From Symbiodinium kawagutii (lineage: Eukaryota; Sar; Dinophyceae; Suessiales; Symbiodiniaceae), in the NCBI GenBank assembly GCA_009767595.1, contig VSDK01011470.1, positions 283,554-347,553 of the forward strand: 64,000 nt of DNA. The letters run 5' to 3'. The notes under the pieces were generated by a model that saw nothing but the letters and a program-made list of their open reading frames with translations, was not told the DNA's origin and did no database searches. The position numbers and the translations under genes are program-made. Of the stretch, positions 47,001 to 55,352 are shown piece by piece (within the stretch, counting starts at the first letter, position 1; every line of letters begins with the position of its first letter).

Positions 47001-50000
47001 TGGATTCTTTCACAGAAGCTTGGTTCAGCTACGCTCCGCGAAAGGGTGCGTGGAACTTATTTTTCTGGAAGCTAGCACCTCAATCACAGAAGCTTTGCGG
47101 AAGCTCATGTTTCCATGAAAGAGGGTATCTTGACCACATTTTGGTGGTACCCCATCACATATACACACATCGAATGTCATTCTTTGAAGGCTGATTAAGA
47201 TTATGTGGCACAGAATTCCCTAGTGAACATTTGACGACTGTCGGTCCCAGCGTTGAACCATTGGGAAGAACAAAAGTGATTGGCAGGGCATGAAGCTCAC
47301 TGATATAAATTTGGAATTCATCAAATAGACCGTGATTCCCAACACCAACCATCCATGATGCTTCCAGCCTCAGAAGTTGCTGTTGTTTTCGAAGGGATAA
47401 GCTGGTGAAGCCCCCCCATGGGTTGGAGATCCAGCTAGGTTCAGCTCCAGCTATGGTCACCATGGCTCAACTACTGGAATTTGAGTAGCTGGATCTCCAT
47501 TGAATCATCACCAAAATGATCTATGTTGTTGTTTTATGTTGTTACTTATGAATGATCCCCCAGGCAATGTTATGACTTTTTCTACTACTCGCTTCGAATT
47601 CACCTAACATTAATTACATTATTCCCTTCGGGATGCATGTCACATATTACAATCCGTTAATCTGAGTGAATTATTCCCTTTTGTTATTGGCGATTGATTA
47701 TTGCCCGCGTTTGCATCTAAATAGCTTTGATTCACTATCATCTATGATCAGCTATAGATTAATTAGCTATGACGAACTTGTACAGTGGCACTGTTGAATA
47801 AGAACCGGTTAAGTGTATTTCCGGGTACCCTGTTCTTAACCGGCTCTTCAAGCAGGGGTGCTTGATCATTTTAGCTGTGACGGATCACTATCACTAGCAT
47901 CAGTTTTGATCGAATTATTCAGCTATAAGGCGGGGTGCGGTCTATCGATCATTAAAATCTACTAAAACCATTATTGCTCTTATGATAAATTGCGAAGAAT
48001 TCTTATCATTCAACATATTTGAATTATTTGACCACTCATCATGGTAAACAGATGTAAACGGCATGAGCTGAGTGGTCACATGAGCGGCCCATCATGTCAT
48101 CTCAGGACTCAGCTGAAAGCCTCCAAGGGCTTCAGAGAATCAGCCGCTTGGGGCGGCATCGAGGAACCAAGCTGTTGGAGTTCAGATTGTGGGAGATGCT
48201 TACATTCTGATAAACAAACCTGGCAATACAAAATCCATTTGTAGCTGGTTTCCCAGGGTTTCCTATAAAGATTGGTGATTTTTCAATATTTTTTATTGCC
48301 ATGTTAGTTTACCAAAGGGTACTACCTCCAGGTTGTTTGGTGTTTTCCCTATCAAGAGCGAACACCATTTTGGATGAAAGGAGCAAATCATCAACTATGG
48401 ACAATCAGATTGTTTGCATCCTTATGCGTGCTTCGTGAACATACTCAGTACAATTATAGCTTGGCATATCCACATCCACAACCAGTCAAAACAACGGAGA
48501 GCAAAATAACTCTAGGTACTGTCAACTCTGTAAAACAATAGTGGAAATTGTTGGAACACGACGTTGGATCCCTCGGTAGGTCGGATGCTCGGATGCTCCG
48601 CCCCAGCACTGAGGTCATTGGTGTGAACTTTTTGATCTCCATCTTCTGCTTGGCGGTGTGGTTGGGACGCCCGGTTACCGGCTGCGCCTAACGCCAGTGC
48701 TGCAGCTGAAGCTCGGCAAATCTGAGGTTCGCCATCGTGACCCACAAGTTGCACCTGCTGAATGTCATCTACTCCGCGTGCCGCTGTGTTCGGGATGGGG
48801 GATAAGGATGGTGGAAGGTATAGATATGGGCCATGGGTTTTATAAAGTTTGATTTCTAGGGGAGGGGATTGGAGAGGTTAATAACAGGGGATAATACAAT
48901 CAGACAAAAATGCGTGGTTCTCAAACTAAGGGAACCATAAAAATTGTTGGTTTACTACTCACAATGATCAAAATATATCGAAAGAATGATTTGGGGGTCC
49001 CCGTCTCCTAAGTTGAGCTTTGAATTTTTGAACGGGTGAGTTGTCTTTGGTCGACAATTTGAAGACATCCAGGCTGCATGCTGCAAAACCGCCAAACTCG
49101 ATAATTTCAATCAAAGCTATGAAACACACAGAGATCTATAGATGTTTCAAGATGTTTCAAGGCCGTTTTGTTCAGAGATTTGCTGTCAGGTACCCCAGCC
49201 TGGAGACCTTGAGCATAATGTCGCTGGTGCCTCCTGTAGGTGCCTCCCATGGTGCAGCAAAGCGTTGGAGCAGCGATGTAACTCCATCACAGCGTTGATC
49301 GCAGAAGTCTTCAGGAAAAGGGAGGATATGAGGATGATATGAGGATGATATTCGATTTGAGTCAATTTCCATATCGAAAAGTTCCGTTTAATCAAATTTG
49401 ATATGACTTCCATTTGACTTTCGATTCATCTCTGCGTATGGAAGGGTCCAGAAATGGTACGGTCATATCTCCTCTGAGTCTCTGAGTCGTTTGATGGTTC
49501 ATCCACAGCCAGGTGCAGCGCTCCTGTACTGCTTGGTGGTGAGCACTTTGGAGCTTGTCCTCGGATGTCCCAGGTCAGCCCTTGGCAACGCAAGTCATTG
49601 GAATATAATATGATTGGAAGGTGATTGGAAATGATTGGAACTCCTAGTTACTTGGCGCATGCTGGTTTGCACGACCATTGATCATTCCTACTGATAGAGT
49701 TTCTGTTGAGGCATCTTGAAATGCTTTGGCGTTTCACGAACGGAACCAAAGTGAAAGCAACTTGCACTGGTCACTGGTGCAGGTCCGTCCCTTTGACCAA
49801 GGCCAAGAAGTGGCGAGCTCAGTTTGCAGTTTGTTTCATAGGCGTTTATATACTAACATTTGCCAATCGATTTTCCTACACTCTTTTGGATTTGCTCAAA
49901 TACAAAATCAATCCATCTCAATCCCATCGGTTTTCCTGCGTCCCTTCTCAGTCCGCAGTGTCGTGTCTCTACAATGTGGCTCAGGACAAGAGCTGTCGAT

Positions 50001-53000
50001 TTGGAGGACGGATGACCATCAAAATAAGTGAACATGGCACTATGACTTTAGCCAAACAACAAAAGGAAGAGTTGTTTTGCCGTTAAAATACTGACGGTGT
50101 TTCAGGATGTTTGGGGATGGCGGTGGTTTTTGATGGGACCCGTGCATACCCGTGTGCATCACATTCCACGTGGCACAATCCAAAAGCACTTGATGTGGAC
50201 ATAGATGTGACATGATGATCCGCCTTTGCATCCAAACGCATCCAAACCATCCATGTTTTGAGAGACATAGCACCACTGACTCGGGTGCACCTTCTGCATT
50301 CCCAACAACAGGTTCAGCAACCGCCAAGTTGGCTAATGGTTCTCCAATGCTTAGTTGCGCGGTCATGCCATGTCATGCCTCCTAGAAGTAATACATCTTA
50401 GTACACATGCTACAGAGGTAGGTGATGGATGGTGATGCATGGTGGATGGTGATAGTGGATTTTTGACTTTCCACATTGCTGCCTCGTACTGGCTATAAGG
50501 ACAATCGGCTGGTGCATATTGTCCCCATTAATTAGTCATGAACCCTACGTATGGCCAAGTGATCTTGAACGAATGGATATGAAATGAACATGTGAAGACA
50601 ATGACAGTGAGCGACTGAAGATGCTGCCTTAAGGACATCGAATCATGACACCGCTGGTCTTGGTGTCCACTTGTTCTTCATGTCATGTATGGCTCAGTTA
50701 TTTGGATGAAAGCATTTCCACATTTGTTGAAGGACAGATGGCCCCCCTCGTATGACTGGATAGCCTTGGAAACCATAAACAGGGTAAACGTACCCAAATC
50801 TGTTCAAACCTTCACAAAGATGATCTGCAGAACCCAACGGATTAGGATCCCATACACGAACCAGCCACCGGATTGCAATTTTTGATGTACGGATATCTCT
50901 ACAAGTGTTAGCCGCTGCATAGCCACATTTGCAGCGATAGACTGGTCAGCAAGGTTGTAGGTTTGGTGATGGTGGATGGTGATGGTGGATGGTGATGGTG
51001 GATGGTGATGGTGGATGGTGATCATCCATGATAGACTTGAAGCTGCAGGAATCCGCTGCCTCATCCAGCGACGAGGCTTGTGGGAGCCGCCGAGCAGCCA
51101 CCAAGCAACTAACCATGATGCTGATGGCGACGAGTATAGAAGTTCGAGCACGTAATACGGGAGCGAACGCCTATAAGTTTGAGGCAATCAATCCTGAAAC
51201 TCGTGAAATTCAAAATTCTTTACGTTGATGATGTTCAAGTACATTTGAAATAGCCAGGGTTCCCAAGAATTTGTACACATTTGTTTGAATTCATTTCGAA
51301 AGAAGCACGGGAACAAGTAATCTTGGTCTCAGAGCTTCACACCCAACCATCCACCACCCCAAAACAAGCCAGACATTCATCAGTACCGCTTTGGTATTAG
51401 TCACTGCCTCCCGTTTAAACTCTTTCCAACACCACTGCTAGTGACCTATTACCAATCAATCACGGTTCATCCATTGTCAGATCTACCATACCTATAGTTT
51501 CTACCCAGTTTGCTTCCAGGGCGTTTCATGGAATAAATTGATATCCATTGACATGGTTGAGGATCCACAAGAGGATTCAGATATTTCCAGACATGGTGGT
51601 ACCCGAATTTTCGGTGGTTTTTGCTACGAAAAAACCATGGCAACTGTGATACCTGTCATGGACTCACTCAGACACAAGATGCGAACTGGCATCAGGTGTG
51701 TGTGGATCCTAAACCGTGGGAAACTCCACCATCCAGTTCGGAGTATCCGCCCCAAAGCATTAGGAAACACCCACTTTTTGTTCCAGTTGGTTGTTGTGGA
51801 TGGTTGATTTGCCATATACTTGCCAATATGGGGGGAGCCATAAGGGAACCACAATGAACCAGTCCAGCAGTCACCATCAGCAGGTGCGGGTCACTGGAGA
51901 GAATGACTGTAGCCGGCAAGCTGCATAAAAACTGATTGCAAATGATGAGACCGGTTCATCATGTTTTTTTTGTTCGGAACAGTCATGACATTTCATAATA
52001 TTCTATTTGGTGGGTACCCTAGAAACCATGCTGAACCAGTCGTACTAGCTACCAAGGTTCGCTCTTACTCTTTTCACCCCCTATGATGATTACTACCACA
52101 ACATTCCTAATCGTTAACCCCAACCGGTGGTGGTTTCTTAAAATTTGGGGTGCCTCCGGTTATCATCCAGCTTAATTATTCAGTAGCAAACTATCATCCA
52201 GCTCATTCAGCAATAAAGTCACCATAACTTTGGGGTTCCCAGTCACACTGGCGTCAAACTCCCTATATTGGTCGCTGATCTCCAGGAATCGGCGCCTGGC
52301 GGAGCCGGAGCGTTCCTTGCGCCAAGCACCGCGGGCTGGGCGTGTGGCAACGGTGGATGGTTGATCCTATGGTGAATCCTATGGTGAATCATATCCCCTT
52401 GTGAAATTCGGGTTGGTGGTTGATCCTATGGTTGTGATCAATGGTTCATGGTTGATCTATGATGTTCTATGGTCAATTCTATGGTTAGATTATGGTTGAT
52501 ATGAAGTTAACATGGTTAATCCTGCAGTCAAGCAACCAGAATGATCTATGGGTTAACCAGATCCAATATGGTGAATTAATACGTATTCAATGATTGATCT
52601 ATGAGAATGTATGATAAACTAAAGTCCAAATAAAAGAGTAGCTAGCCAGAGATTGATGGTTAAGAATGTTCTAATGACCATAGATATACACATTCTCTGG
52701 AACAGAATCTATATGTCGCAAAGAATATGGAAATATTTGCATATCTATGGTTTCCATATTAAACAATAGTAAACATAGATCTACCAATTCTGTTAGATAT
52801 ACGAGATCTGTCCAGGAGTTGATCATGAAGAACATTTTGAATCAAGAAGAACATTTTGAATCAATGAGAGGAAGCATCTAGATAGGGTTCATGTGGTGTT
52901 CTTAGTGCTTAGTATCGCCCTAAGTTCTGGGTGTTCAGCGTTCTCTCACCCGAAAAGAGTATGTCCAAAAAAAAAGGCATGGTGATTGGGGCTACTAGTA

Positions 53001-55352
53001 TGGCTGCGTTTGTTACGAGTGCGAATTTTTCTGCCAGATTTCCATGTAGAAAGCGATGTACAGATGTAGATATAGGGACGATCCATTCCATGAGAACATT
53101 CAGTCAGGAGGAGACAAGAGTTTCCCCAGCAAAGTTGTGACTTGTTCAAAGAATACCACTACATCAGTAGGTGGAAAACTGGATCGATAAAGAGAGAGAG
53201 AGAGAGAAAAAAAAAAGAAAGAGAAAAGAGAGAAAGACGCATGGATAGATGTTGATGAGGTTCAATTCGATTTTCTATTTAATTGGATTGGATAGAATAA
53301 GAGAAAGTAGGTACATTGATGCGCATTGAATAGATTAGATCGATTCGATATATCACACTAAATCGATGATTGATGTAACATAATATAACATCATACAATA
53401 TGATAGATGGTTCGATAATGATGAAAGGATTGATGAATAGATAATTGATTGATTAGATGAATGTTTTCATGCAGGGATGCAAGGGGAGGACTCATGGATG
53501 GAAGGAAGGAGCAGCGGATACATACTAGATGTACTTCTGAATCAGAAGAGATGATGAATTCCTGGATAGGTAGCTCCATACTCCAAGAAATTGGCCAAGG
53601 GATTGTGGACCACATGGGAAGTCAGCAATCCTGTACTGATTCCCTAGCCTCCTTAGCCTTAGATGTTGAAGGGGACGCTGTGGTGCCCTTGCTTCCAAGG
53701 TCTGACGATGGTGTCCCAGCCCATGACCGGATGACGGACAGCGTTTCGACATGCTGGGGTCCATCAGGGTATGGCAACTGGGAATCCCGTGCAGTCCATG
53801 AAATGGCGAGCTGGGTCAATATTGACCAACCGGTAATAGGGGATAACAAGTAGCTATAGGAAAACAATGGTTAATGATAGGGGAACCAGTTGTACAGGGT
53901 TGTGACCCACAGCCAAATACCAATAATTAATGATGATGAATGAGGCTGTTGGTAGTGGTGATGGCACATAGTATGCATACAGAACATCTTTGTACAACCA
54001 GTAGCATCATTCACGGTTGGCTGATAGTACTTATATGATCTTAGATTATCTTAGATGATCTTAGATGTACTGAGTACATCATCCATCTTTCAACATCCCC
54101 AACCCCGGCTGGCTGGGCATTGAGCTCGCACGCGCCGAGATGCCAGGACACCGTCATTGCAAGAGATAGCAGCGACGAGGAGGACGAGCGAGGCTGCAAG
54201 CTCCCAGAGGCTGGGAGTGCCATCCAGCTGGTCTGGAGGGTACCTGGTGAATTTGTGGTTTGTTCTAGGGGAACTGCCAGTTTTGATGGGTTTTTATATG
54301 GTTTATATCCATTTTGACATATGTTGAATCAAGGGTACACATGTTAAACTGAATTCCTTTGTTTCCCCTTTGGAGCTTGAAACACCTTTGTTTGAGCTCA
54401 AAAGAATATCGATCTGAAAACGAGAACATGTGCATGGTTTGAGTTGTGACTGTTCTTACAGCGATTTCTTTAAAGCTCTGGAGACGTTTATACCAGGTTG
54501 ATTGTCTCCAACGTTCCCCCAAACCAAGTGGAAGGATGTGGAAGGCAACAAAGCTAGGAACAGACACCATCGGCCACCCGCTGCAACACACTTGCATCTT
54601 GATATCCACAAGACACACGGCGAACGGAAGCAAACCACTGGCAAGAGTAGGCTGGCAGAAGCCAGGCGCGCCACAAGTCTATCCTCCATACATTGAGCAA
54701 TAATCATCAACTATTCTCACTATGGGACCCGAATGTTTGCCCAAAAAAGGATTCAATAATTTGTGGTGTAGCATCGCTCTTGTTCTTAAATGCCGATATC
54801 CACCGCTGAAGATGCCCTCTGTGAAACCCGCCGGCCTTGTCTCAAGAGTGTGAGATCAGTAGGATGACCAAAAGTTCAGCTTACTGAATCTTGCTGATCA
54901 GTCAAGGCTCAATATGAAATATGGGTCAGAACCATCCCCAAAATGGGTCGAACCTCCCATCAGTTAGACTAGTTTGGTCATTAATTTGGGGGGACGTAGA
55001 TGACCTGCCAAGAGGAGCACCTGCCCTTGATGACTCCCTGCCGACCTTCAACCACCCTCTCAGGCGGTACCTTTGTCAGTCTCCGCTCTCCTGGTCACAG
55101 GGTCAGGTGCTCAGATTCGACTCACGTTGCTGCCTTCTACTAACGACCATCTATGGGCATAGTTGTGGTTATGGCATCCCTTGGAGTTTCTGAAATCCCA
55201 TTGGAATGATTGGAAATGTCCTTTCCAAGTTGTGAGTCTTCCATTACGAATTACGACCATTGCTGAAAGTCTATGGAGTTTTGCATGGGAGACCCTGGAG
55301 CTGTCGACGTTGTGGTGATGCAGATCCCTGCGGTGATCTTCATCCCACGGCT
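25573..55352 (+). CDS. 1,3-beta-glucan (callose) synthase, multi-exon, both ends unresolved
   Basis: The enzyme polymerises beta-1,3-glucan from UDP-glucose at a membrane. The conserved motifs of the Glucan_synthase family (PF02364) appear in the correct order in separate small exons on the plus strand: [226 protein letters not shown] and [10 protein letters not shown]. These correspond to fungal/plant PHY-x-E-x-I, RxQTLYRT, DNQNHA, DANQ, HYGHPD, GGVSK, KHCEY, KGRDLGF, GEQ, FYYAH, ATGRGF and GPFVFNP. The N-terminal half is not identified with confidence; the C-terminal end is uncertain. Confidence 0.85.
26277..26416 (+). CDS. Glucan synthase exon: PHYGE motif
   Basis: After GAGTTGACAG the frame reads [40 protein letters not shown]. 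The first residues match the family's TVLTPHYSExIL motif. The 3' end is uncertain; 26416 (CAAGG|GTCAAT) is one choice. Confidence 0.75.
26611..26825 (+). CDS. Glucan synthase exons: probable lineage-specific insert
   Basis: Exon 26611-26694 reads [20 protein letters not shown] then GQALRDGE (donor GAA|GTTTAG). Exon 26761-26825 follows TTGGTTTTCCGCAG and reads [20 protein letters not shown] (donor GACCT|GTGTTT). They agree in phase with the neighbours. They have no counterpart I recognise in fungal or plant enzymes and probably form a loop insert. Confidence 0.5.
27061..27145 (+). CDS. Glucan synthase exon: low-complexity linker
   Basis: After GTCCTTGGTCTGCCAG, 28 codons read [20 protein letters not shown] then AVLEGT. 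The donor is ACG|GTTGCA. The Ser/Thr/Pro/Ala-rich composition suggests a flexible linker before the PLMDWLK segment. Confidence 0.5.
27558..27596 (+). CDS. Glucan synthase exon: PLMDWLK segment
   Basis: 13 codons, [13 protein letters not shown], between GCGACAG and GCC|GTGGGT. It joins in phase 0 to DEWHNF, giving the family's x-L-x-YL-K-x2-Y...EW-x-NF arrangement split by an intron. Confidence 0.75.
27646..27765 (+). mobile_element. Palindromic short element, family 2
   Basis: CATATGGCTATGGGTCAACA start and TTGACCCACAGCCATAT end. Its left flank GATGAGAACCC is shared with the copy at 35003. Inside a glucan synthase intron. Confidence 0.7.
28358..28401 (+). CDS. Glucan synthase exon: EWxNF segment
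   Basis: After CTGGCCAG the frame reads [15 protein letters not shown]. It corresponds to the P-x-EW-x-NF-x-R segment of the family. The donor is CCA|GTGGGG or a few bases later. Confidence 0.7.
28631..28790 (+). CDS. Possible glucan synthase exon, acidic Trp-rich
   Basis: One frame reads [20 protein letters not shown]. An acidic, Trp-containing stretch before the RxQTL exon is plausible, but neither boundary is clear and other frames are open. Confidence 0.3.
29361..29507 (+). CDS. Glucan synthase exon: [13 protein letters not shown]
   Basis: 49 codons from after TGTCCGAG to CAC|GTGCTG. They include [20 protein letters not shown] then [19 protein letters not shown]. This is the diagnostic RIW-x-S-x-R-x-QTL-Y/F-RT-x2-G-x-M motif of the family. 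Confidence 0.85.
30533..30648 (+). CDS. Glucan synthase exon: VSMQ motif
   Basis: After TTGGTCTCAG the frame reads [18 protein letters not shown], later MLPVLQWPG, with donor CCAGG|GTGCAG. It corresponds to KFxFLVSMQR-x-(x)n-LL-x2-YP of the family. Ends in phase 2, matching the next exon. Confidence 0.78.
31244..31298 (+). CDS. Glucan synthase exon: LKVAFID, GA donor
   Basis: It starts after GCGGCCAG in phase 2 and reads [18 protein letters not shown]. It corresponds to L-x-VA-Y/F-I/L-D-E. A stop follows within four codons and no GT is available before it, so the donor must be GA (AAG|GAGAGG or AGG|GAAACA). Confidence 0.75.
31325..31437 (+). mobile_element. Palindromic short element, family 2 (variant left end)
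   Basis: GAAATGGCGAGCTGGGTCAA replaces the usual left end, exactly as in the copy at 53800. Inside the glucan synthase intron after 31298. Confidence 0.6.
32200..32316 (+). CDS. Glucan synthase exon: [10 protein letters not shown] donor
   Basis: 39 codons between GGCCCAG and CAG|GCACGG. They read [20 protein letters not shown] then [19 protein letters not shown]. It corresponds to R-IYS-x-LIDG-x-C of the family. The GC donor gives a perfect in-phase join to AKYRVELPG. Confidence 0.82.
32401..32502. mobile_element. Palindromic short element, family 1
   Basis: GGTGCTTTCTCAAGCCATAG start, CCCCTATTTGGAGAAACGCCC end, core with TTAATATTGGATGATTTGG. It lies within the glucan synthase intron after exon 32200-32316. 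Confidence 0.65.
32732..32906 (+). repeat. 12-bp tandem array, CATGTCATTAAT
   Basis: About 14 units with small variants (ATCAAT for ATTAAT). Inside a glucan synthase intron. Confidence 0.9.
33197..33250 (+). CDS. Glucan synthase exon: [12 protein letters not shown] donor
   Basis: 18 codons, [18 protein letters not shown]. It matches [17 protein letters not shown] of the family. Only a GA donor (AGT|GAAACT) joins it in phase to DNQNHA. Confidence 0.85.
33591..33673 (+). CDS. Glucan synthase exon: DNQNHA...DANQ, GC donor
   Basis: It reads [20 protein letters not shown] then NQGGYFEQ. It matches [28 protein letters not shown] of the family. The donor is GC (GAGCA|GCTTCT), restoring the Gln codon with the next exon. 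Confidence 0.9.
33946..34036. mobile_element. Palindromic short element, family 1 (one end degraded)
   Basis: The 3' end TTTTGAGAAACCACC and core AAGATTGGATGATTTGGGGG are intact. The 5' end (GGTGCTACCTACTGACC) is diverged. Inside a glucan synthase intron. Confidence 0.55.
34549..34718 (+). repeat. 22-bp minisatellite
   Basis: Seven perfect copies of AACCACCTGTTTCACCAGGT plus TG, and an eighth partial one. Degenerate forms extend upstream to ~34360. Each unit can fold a 5-bp stem (ACCTG/CAGGT). It ends 39 bp before an exon acceptor. Confidence 0.95.
34757..34871 (+). CDS. Glucan synthase exon: CVLGEF segment
   Basis: After CACCCCAG it reads [20 protein letters not shown] then [18 protein letters not shown]. 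It corresponds to LK-x-R-x2-L-x-EF following the DANQ motif. A tandem minisatellite lies directly upstream in the intron. Confidence 0.75.
34907..35124 (+). mobile_element. Two adjacent family 2 elements
   Basis: A left-part copy (34907-~34982) breaks off after GGGAAAACAATG and is followed 20 bp later by a full copy (35003-35124). Both lie in the glucan synthase intron between 34871 and ~35184. Confidence 0.65.
35184..35224 (+). CDS. Probable glucan synthase exon: PVAVFLRG
   Basis: The short frame [10 protein letters not shown] before GGT|GTGAAG corresponds to the family's VAIVGxRE segment and leads in phase to EHITSDIGS. The acceptor (TTTGAAG) is weak. Confidence 0.5.
35670..35812 (+). CDS. 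Glucan synthase exon: HYGHPD, GC donor
   Basis: It reads [47 protein letters not shown]. It matches GD-x-A-x-GKE-x-TFGT-x2-R...LHYGHPD of the family, a core catalytic-half motif. A GC donor (CAGCC|GCTTGG) gives the required phase 2. Confidence 0.9.
36151..36243 (+). CDS. Glucan synthase exon: GGVSK...[11 protein letters not shown] donor
   Basis: After CTGCTCCTAG it reads [20 protein letters not shown] then [11 protein letters not shown]. It matches [23 protein letters not shown] of the family. The donor is GC (CGGGG|GCACCT). Confidence 0.9.
37331..37420 (+). CDS. Glucan synthase exon: KHCEY...KGRDLGF, GC donor
   Basis: It reads [20 protein letters not shown] then [10 protein letters not shown]. 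It matches IKHCEYYQCGKGRDLGFGT of the family. The donor is GC (TCCAA|GCACCT). A GC-rich palindrome and a 21-N gap follow in the intron. Confidence 0.92.
37468..37488. other. Assembly gap (21 N)
   Basis: Run of N. The left flank GCCCCGTTTCGGGGCTGGTT can fold into a GC-rich hairpin, which may explain the gap. Confidence 0.99.
37866..38093 (+). repeat. ATG/ATC (GATCAT) microsatellite array
   Basis: About 230 bp of interleaved ATGATC and ATG/ATC trinucleotides, ending in uninterrupted (ATC)n. The Met/Ile-only open frames on both strands here are artefacts. Confidence 0.95.
38252..38309 (+). CDS. Glucan synthase exon: GEQILTRQ
   Basis: 19 codons, [19 protein letters not shown], between GTGCCAG and CAG|GTCTTG. 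It matches IGAGMGEQMLSREYYYLG of the family. Confidence 0.9.
38853..39066 (+). CDS. Glucan synthase exon: FYYAHVGF and first C-terminal membrane segment
   Basis: It reads [14 protein letters not shown] then [26 protein letters not shown] is the family motif that precedes the C-terminal transmembrane block. A short upstream exon (QSYLPP near 38799) may join it. The 3' end is not resolved; the frame stays open to 39132. Confidence 0.78.
41109..41170 (+). CDS. Glucan synthase exon: membrane segment ending E-x-W, GC donor
   Basis: It reads [20 protein letters not shown], a hydrophobic helix ending like the family's F-x2-IP-x2-x-E-x2-ERG. The donor is GC (CAAAG|GCAGGG). Confidence 0.72.
42222..42381 (+). 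CDS. Glucan synthase exons: AIFKLGK and FVFQAKI
   Basis: Exon 42222-42257 reads [11 protein letters not shown] (donor GCA|GTGCGC). Exon 42332-42381 reads [16 protein letters not shown] (donor ATCG|GTTACT). Together they match the family's segment LSLSPxFEVFxxQI that precedes the ATGRGF motif. Confidence 0.72.
42576..42656 (+). CDS. Glucan synthase exon ending RYGG
   Basis: After CCATCACAG, 26 codons read [20 protein letters not shown] then NELRYG, with donor GGAG|GTGGCT. It joins in phase to AKYVATGRG, reconstituting the family's GGAxYxATGRG. Confidence 0.8.
43080..43141 (+). CDS. Glucan synthase exon: KYVATGRG
   Basis: It reads [20 protein letters not shown]. It matches the family's ARYIATGRGFATARIPF. 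The acceptor is CACGGCGCAG, the donor probably GAA|GTGGAG. Confidence 0.88.
44357..44402 (+). CDS. Glucan synthase exon: [11 protein letters not shown]
   Basis: 15 codons, [15 protein letters not shown], after CTCTGTAG. It matches the position of YSRFAxxxIYxGxxxLLML downstream of ATGRGF. Confidence 0.62.
44911..45015 (+). mobile_element. Palindromic short element, family 2 (internally shortened)
   Basis: CTGGCTGTGGGTCAATATTT start, TTGACCCATAGCCATATA end; the GGGAAAACAATGG core segment is missing. Confidence 0.6.
45095..45141 (+). CDS. Glucan synthase exon: [12 protein letters not shown] donor
   Basis: It reads [15 protein letters not shown], equal to the family's membrane motif ending GPFVFNPHQ. 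The donor is GC (CCGT|GCGCCG), joining in phase to the next exon. Confidence 0.8.
45615..45640 (+). CDS. Probable glucan synthase exon: KDWNAS
   Basis: 26 nt, reading AMKDWNAS after GGCTCCAG. The family has F-x3-DWRDW-x2-W after FNP. The phase agrees on both sides, but the exon is very small. Confidence 0.5.
45860..45960 (+). mobile_element. Family 2 element, right end missing
   Basis: It starts CATGGCTATGGGTTTATATT and stops abruptly after GGGGAACCAGGGGT. Confidence 0.55.
46169..46210 (+). CDS. Probable glucan synthase exon: WIGFFLEEG
   Basis: 14 codons, [14 protein letters not shown], after CAGATCAG, donor AGT|GTGGGC. Position and W...EE content fit the segment after FNP. Confidence 0.5.
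48113..48172 (+). CDS. Probable glucan synthase exon: [10 protein letters not shown]
   Basis: After GGACTCAG it reads [19 protein letters not shown]. Family members have a SW-x2-W-W-x-EE segment here. The 3' end is unclear. Confidence 0.45.
48607..48792 (+). CDS. Probable glucan synthase membrane exons
   Basis: Exon 48607-48673 reads [20 protein letters not shown] (a transmembrane-like helix), donor CCG|GTTACC. A second block from 48727 reads [20 protein letters not shown]. Hydrophobic character fits the C-terminal transmembrane block. The phase between the two is not settled. Confidence 0.42.
50964..51022 (+). repeat. 13-bp tandem repeat, GGTGATGGTGGAT
   Basis: Four and a half near-perfect units. 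Confidence 0.9.
53190..53236 (+). repeat. Polypurine (GA)n/A-rich tract
   Basis: A GAGAGA run followed by A10 and GAAA/GAGA units; almost no pyrimidine over about 45 bases. Confidence 0.85.
53800..53918 (+). mobile_element. Palindromic short element, family 2 (variant left end)
   Basis: GAAATGGCGAGCTGGGTCAA start, as at 31325, and GTGACCCACAGCCAAAT end. Confidence 0.6.
54140..54240 (+). CDS. Candidate exon, acidic
   Basis: A frame reads [20 protein letters not shown] then [12 protein letters not shown], ending at AGG|GTACCT. Composition is coding-like. I do not know whether it belongs to the glucan synthase or to another gene. Confidence 0.35.
55270..55352 (+). CDS. Possible last recognised glucan synthase membrane exon
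   Basis: After TGCTGAAAG it reads [20 protein letters not shown] then AVIFIPRL, donor CGGCT|GTAGCC. Plant enzymes end with a hydrophobic segment of the type (Y)-x-MG-x3-F-x-P-x2-x-L-x-WFP. The similarity is loose. Confidence 0.4.

Larger units (their letters stand above)
49000..54000. other. Intron-like region without assigned exons
   Basis: Apart from a GC-rich block at 52286-52360 (possible exon after GATCTCCAG), I see no convincing exon. The sequence is AT-rich with GGTTGAT-type and simple repeats. It probably contains introns of the glucan synthase gene if that gene extends to 55352. Confidence 0.4.

Noticed and set aside
49706-50086. Plus-strand 126-residue ORF
   Set aside because: Low-complexity Ser/Phe-rich frame without splice context or motif; probably chance.
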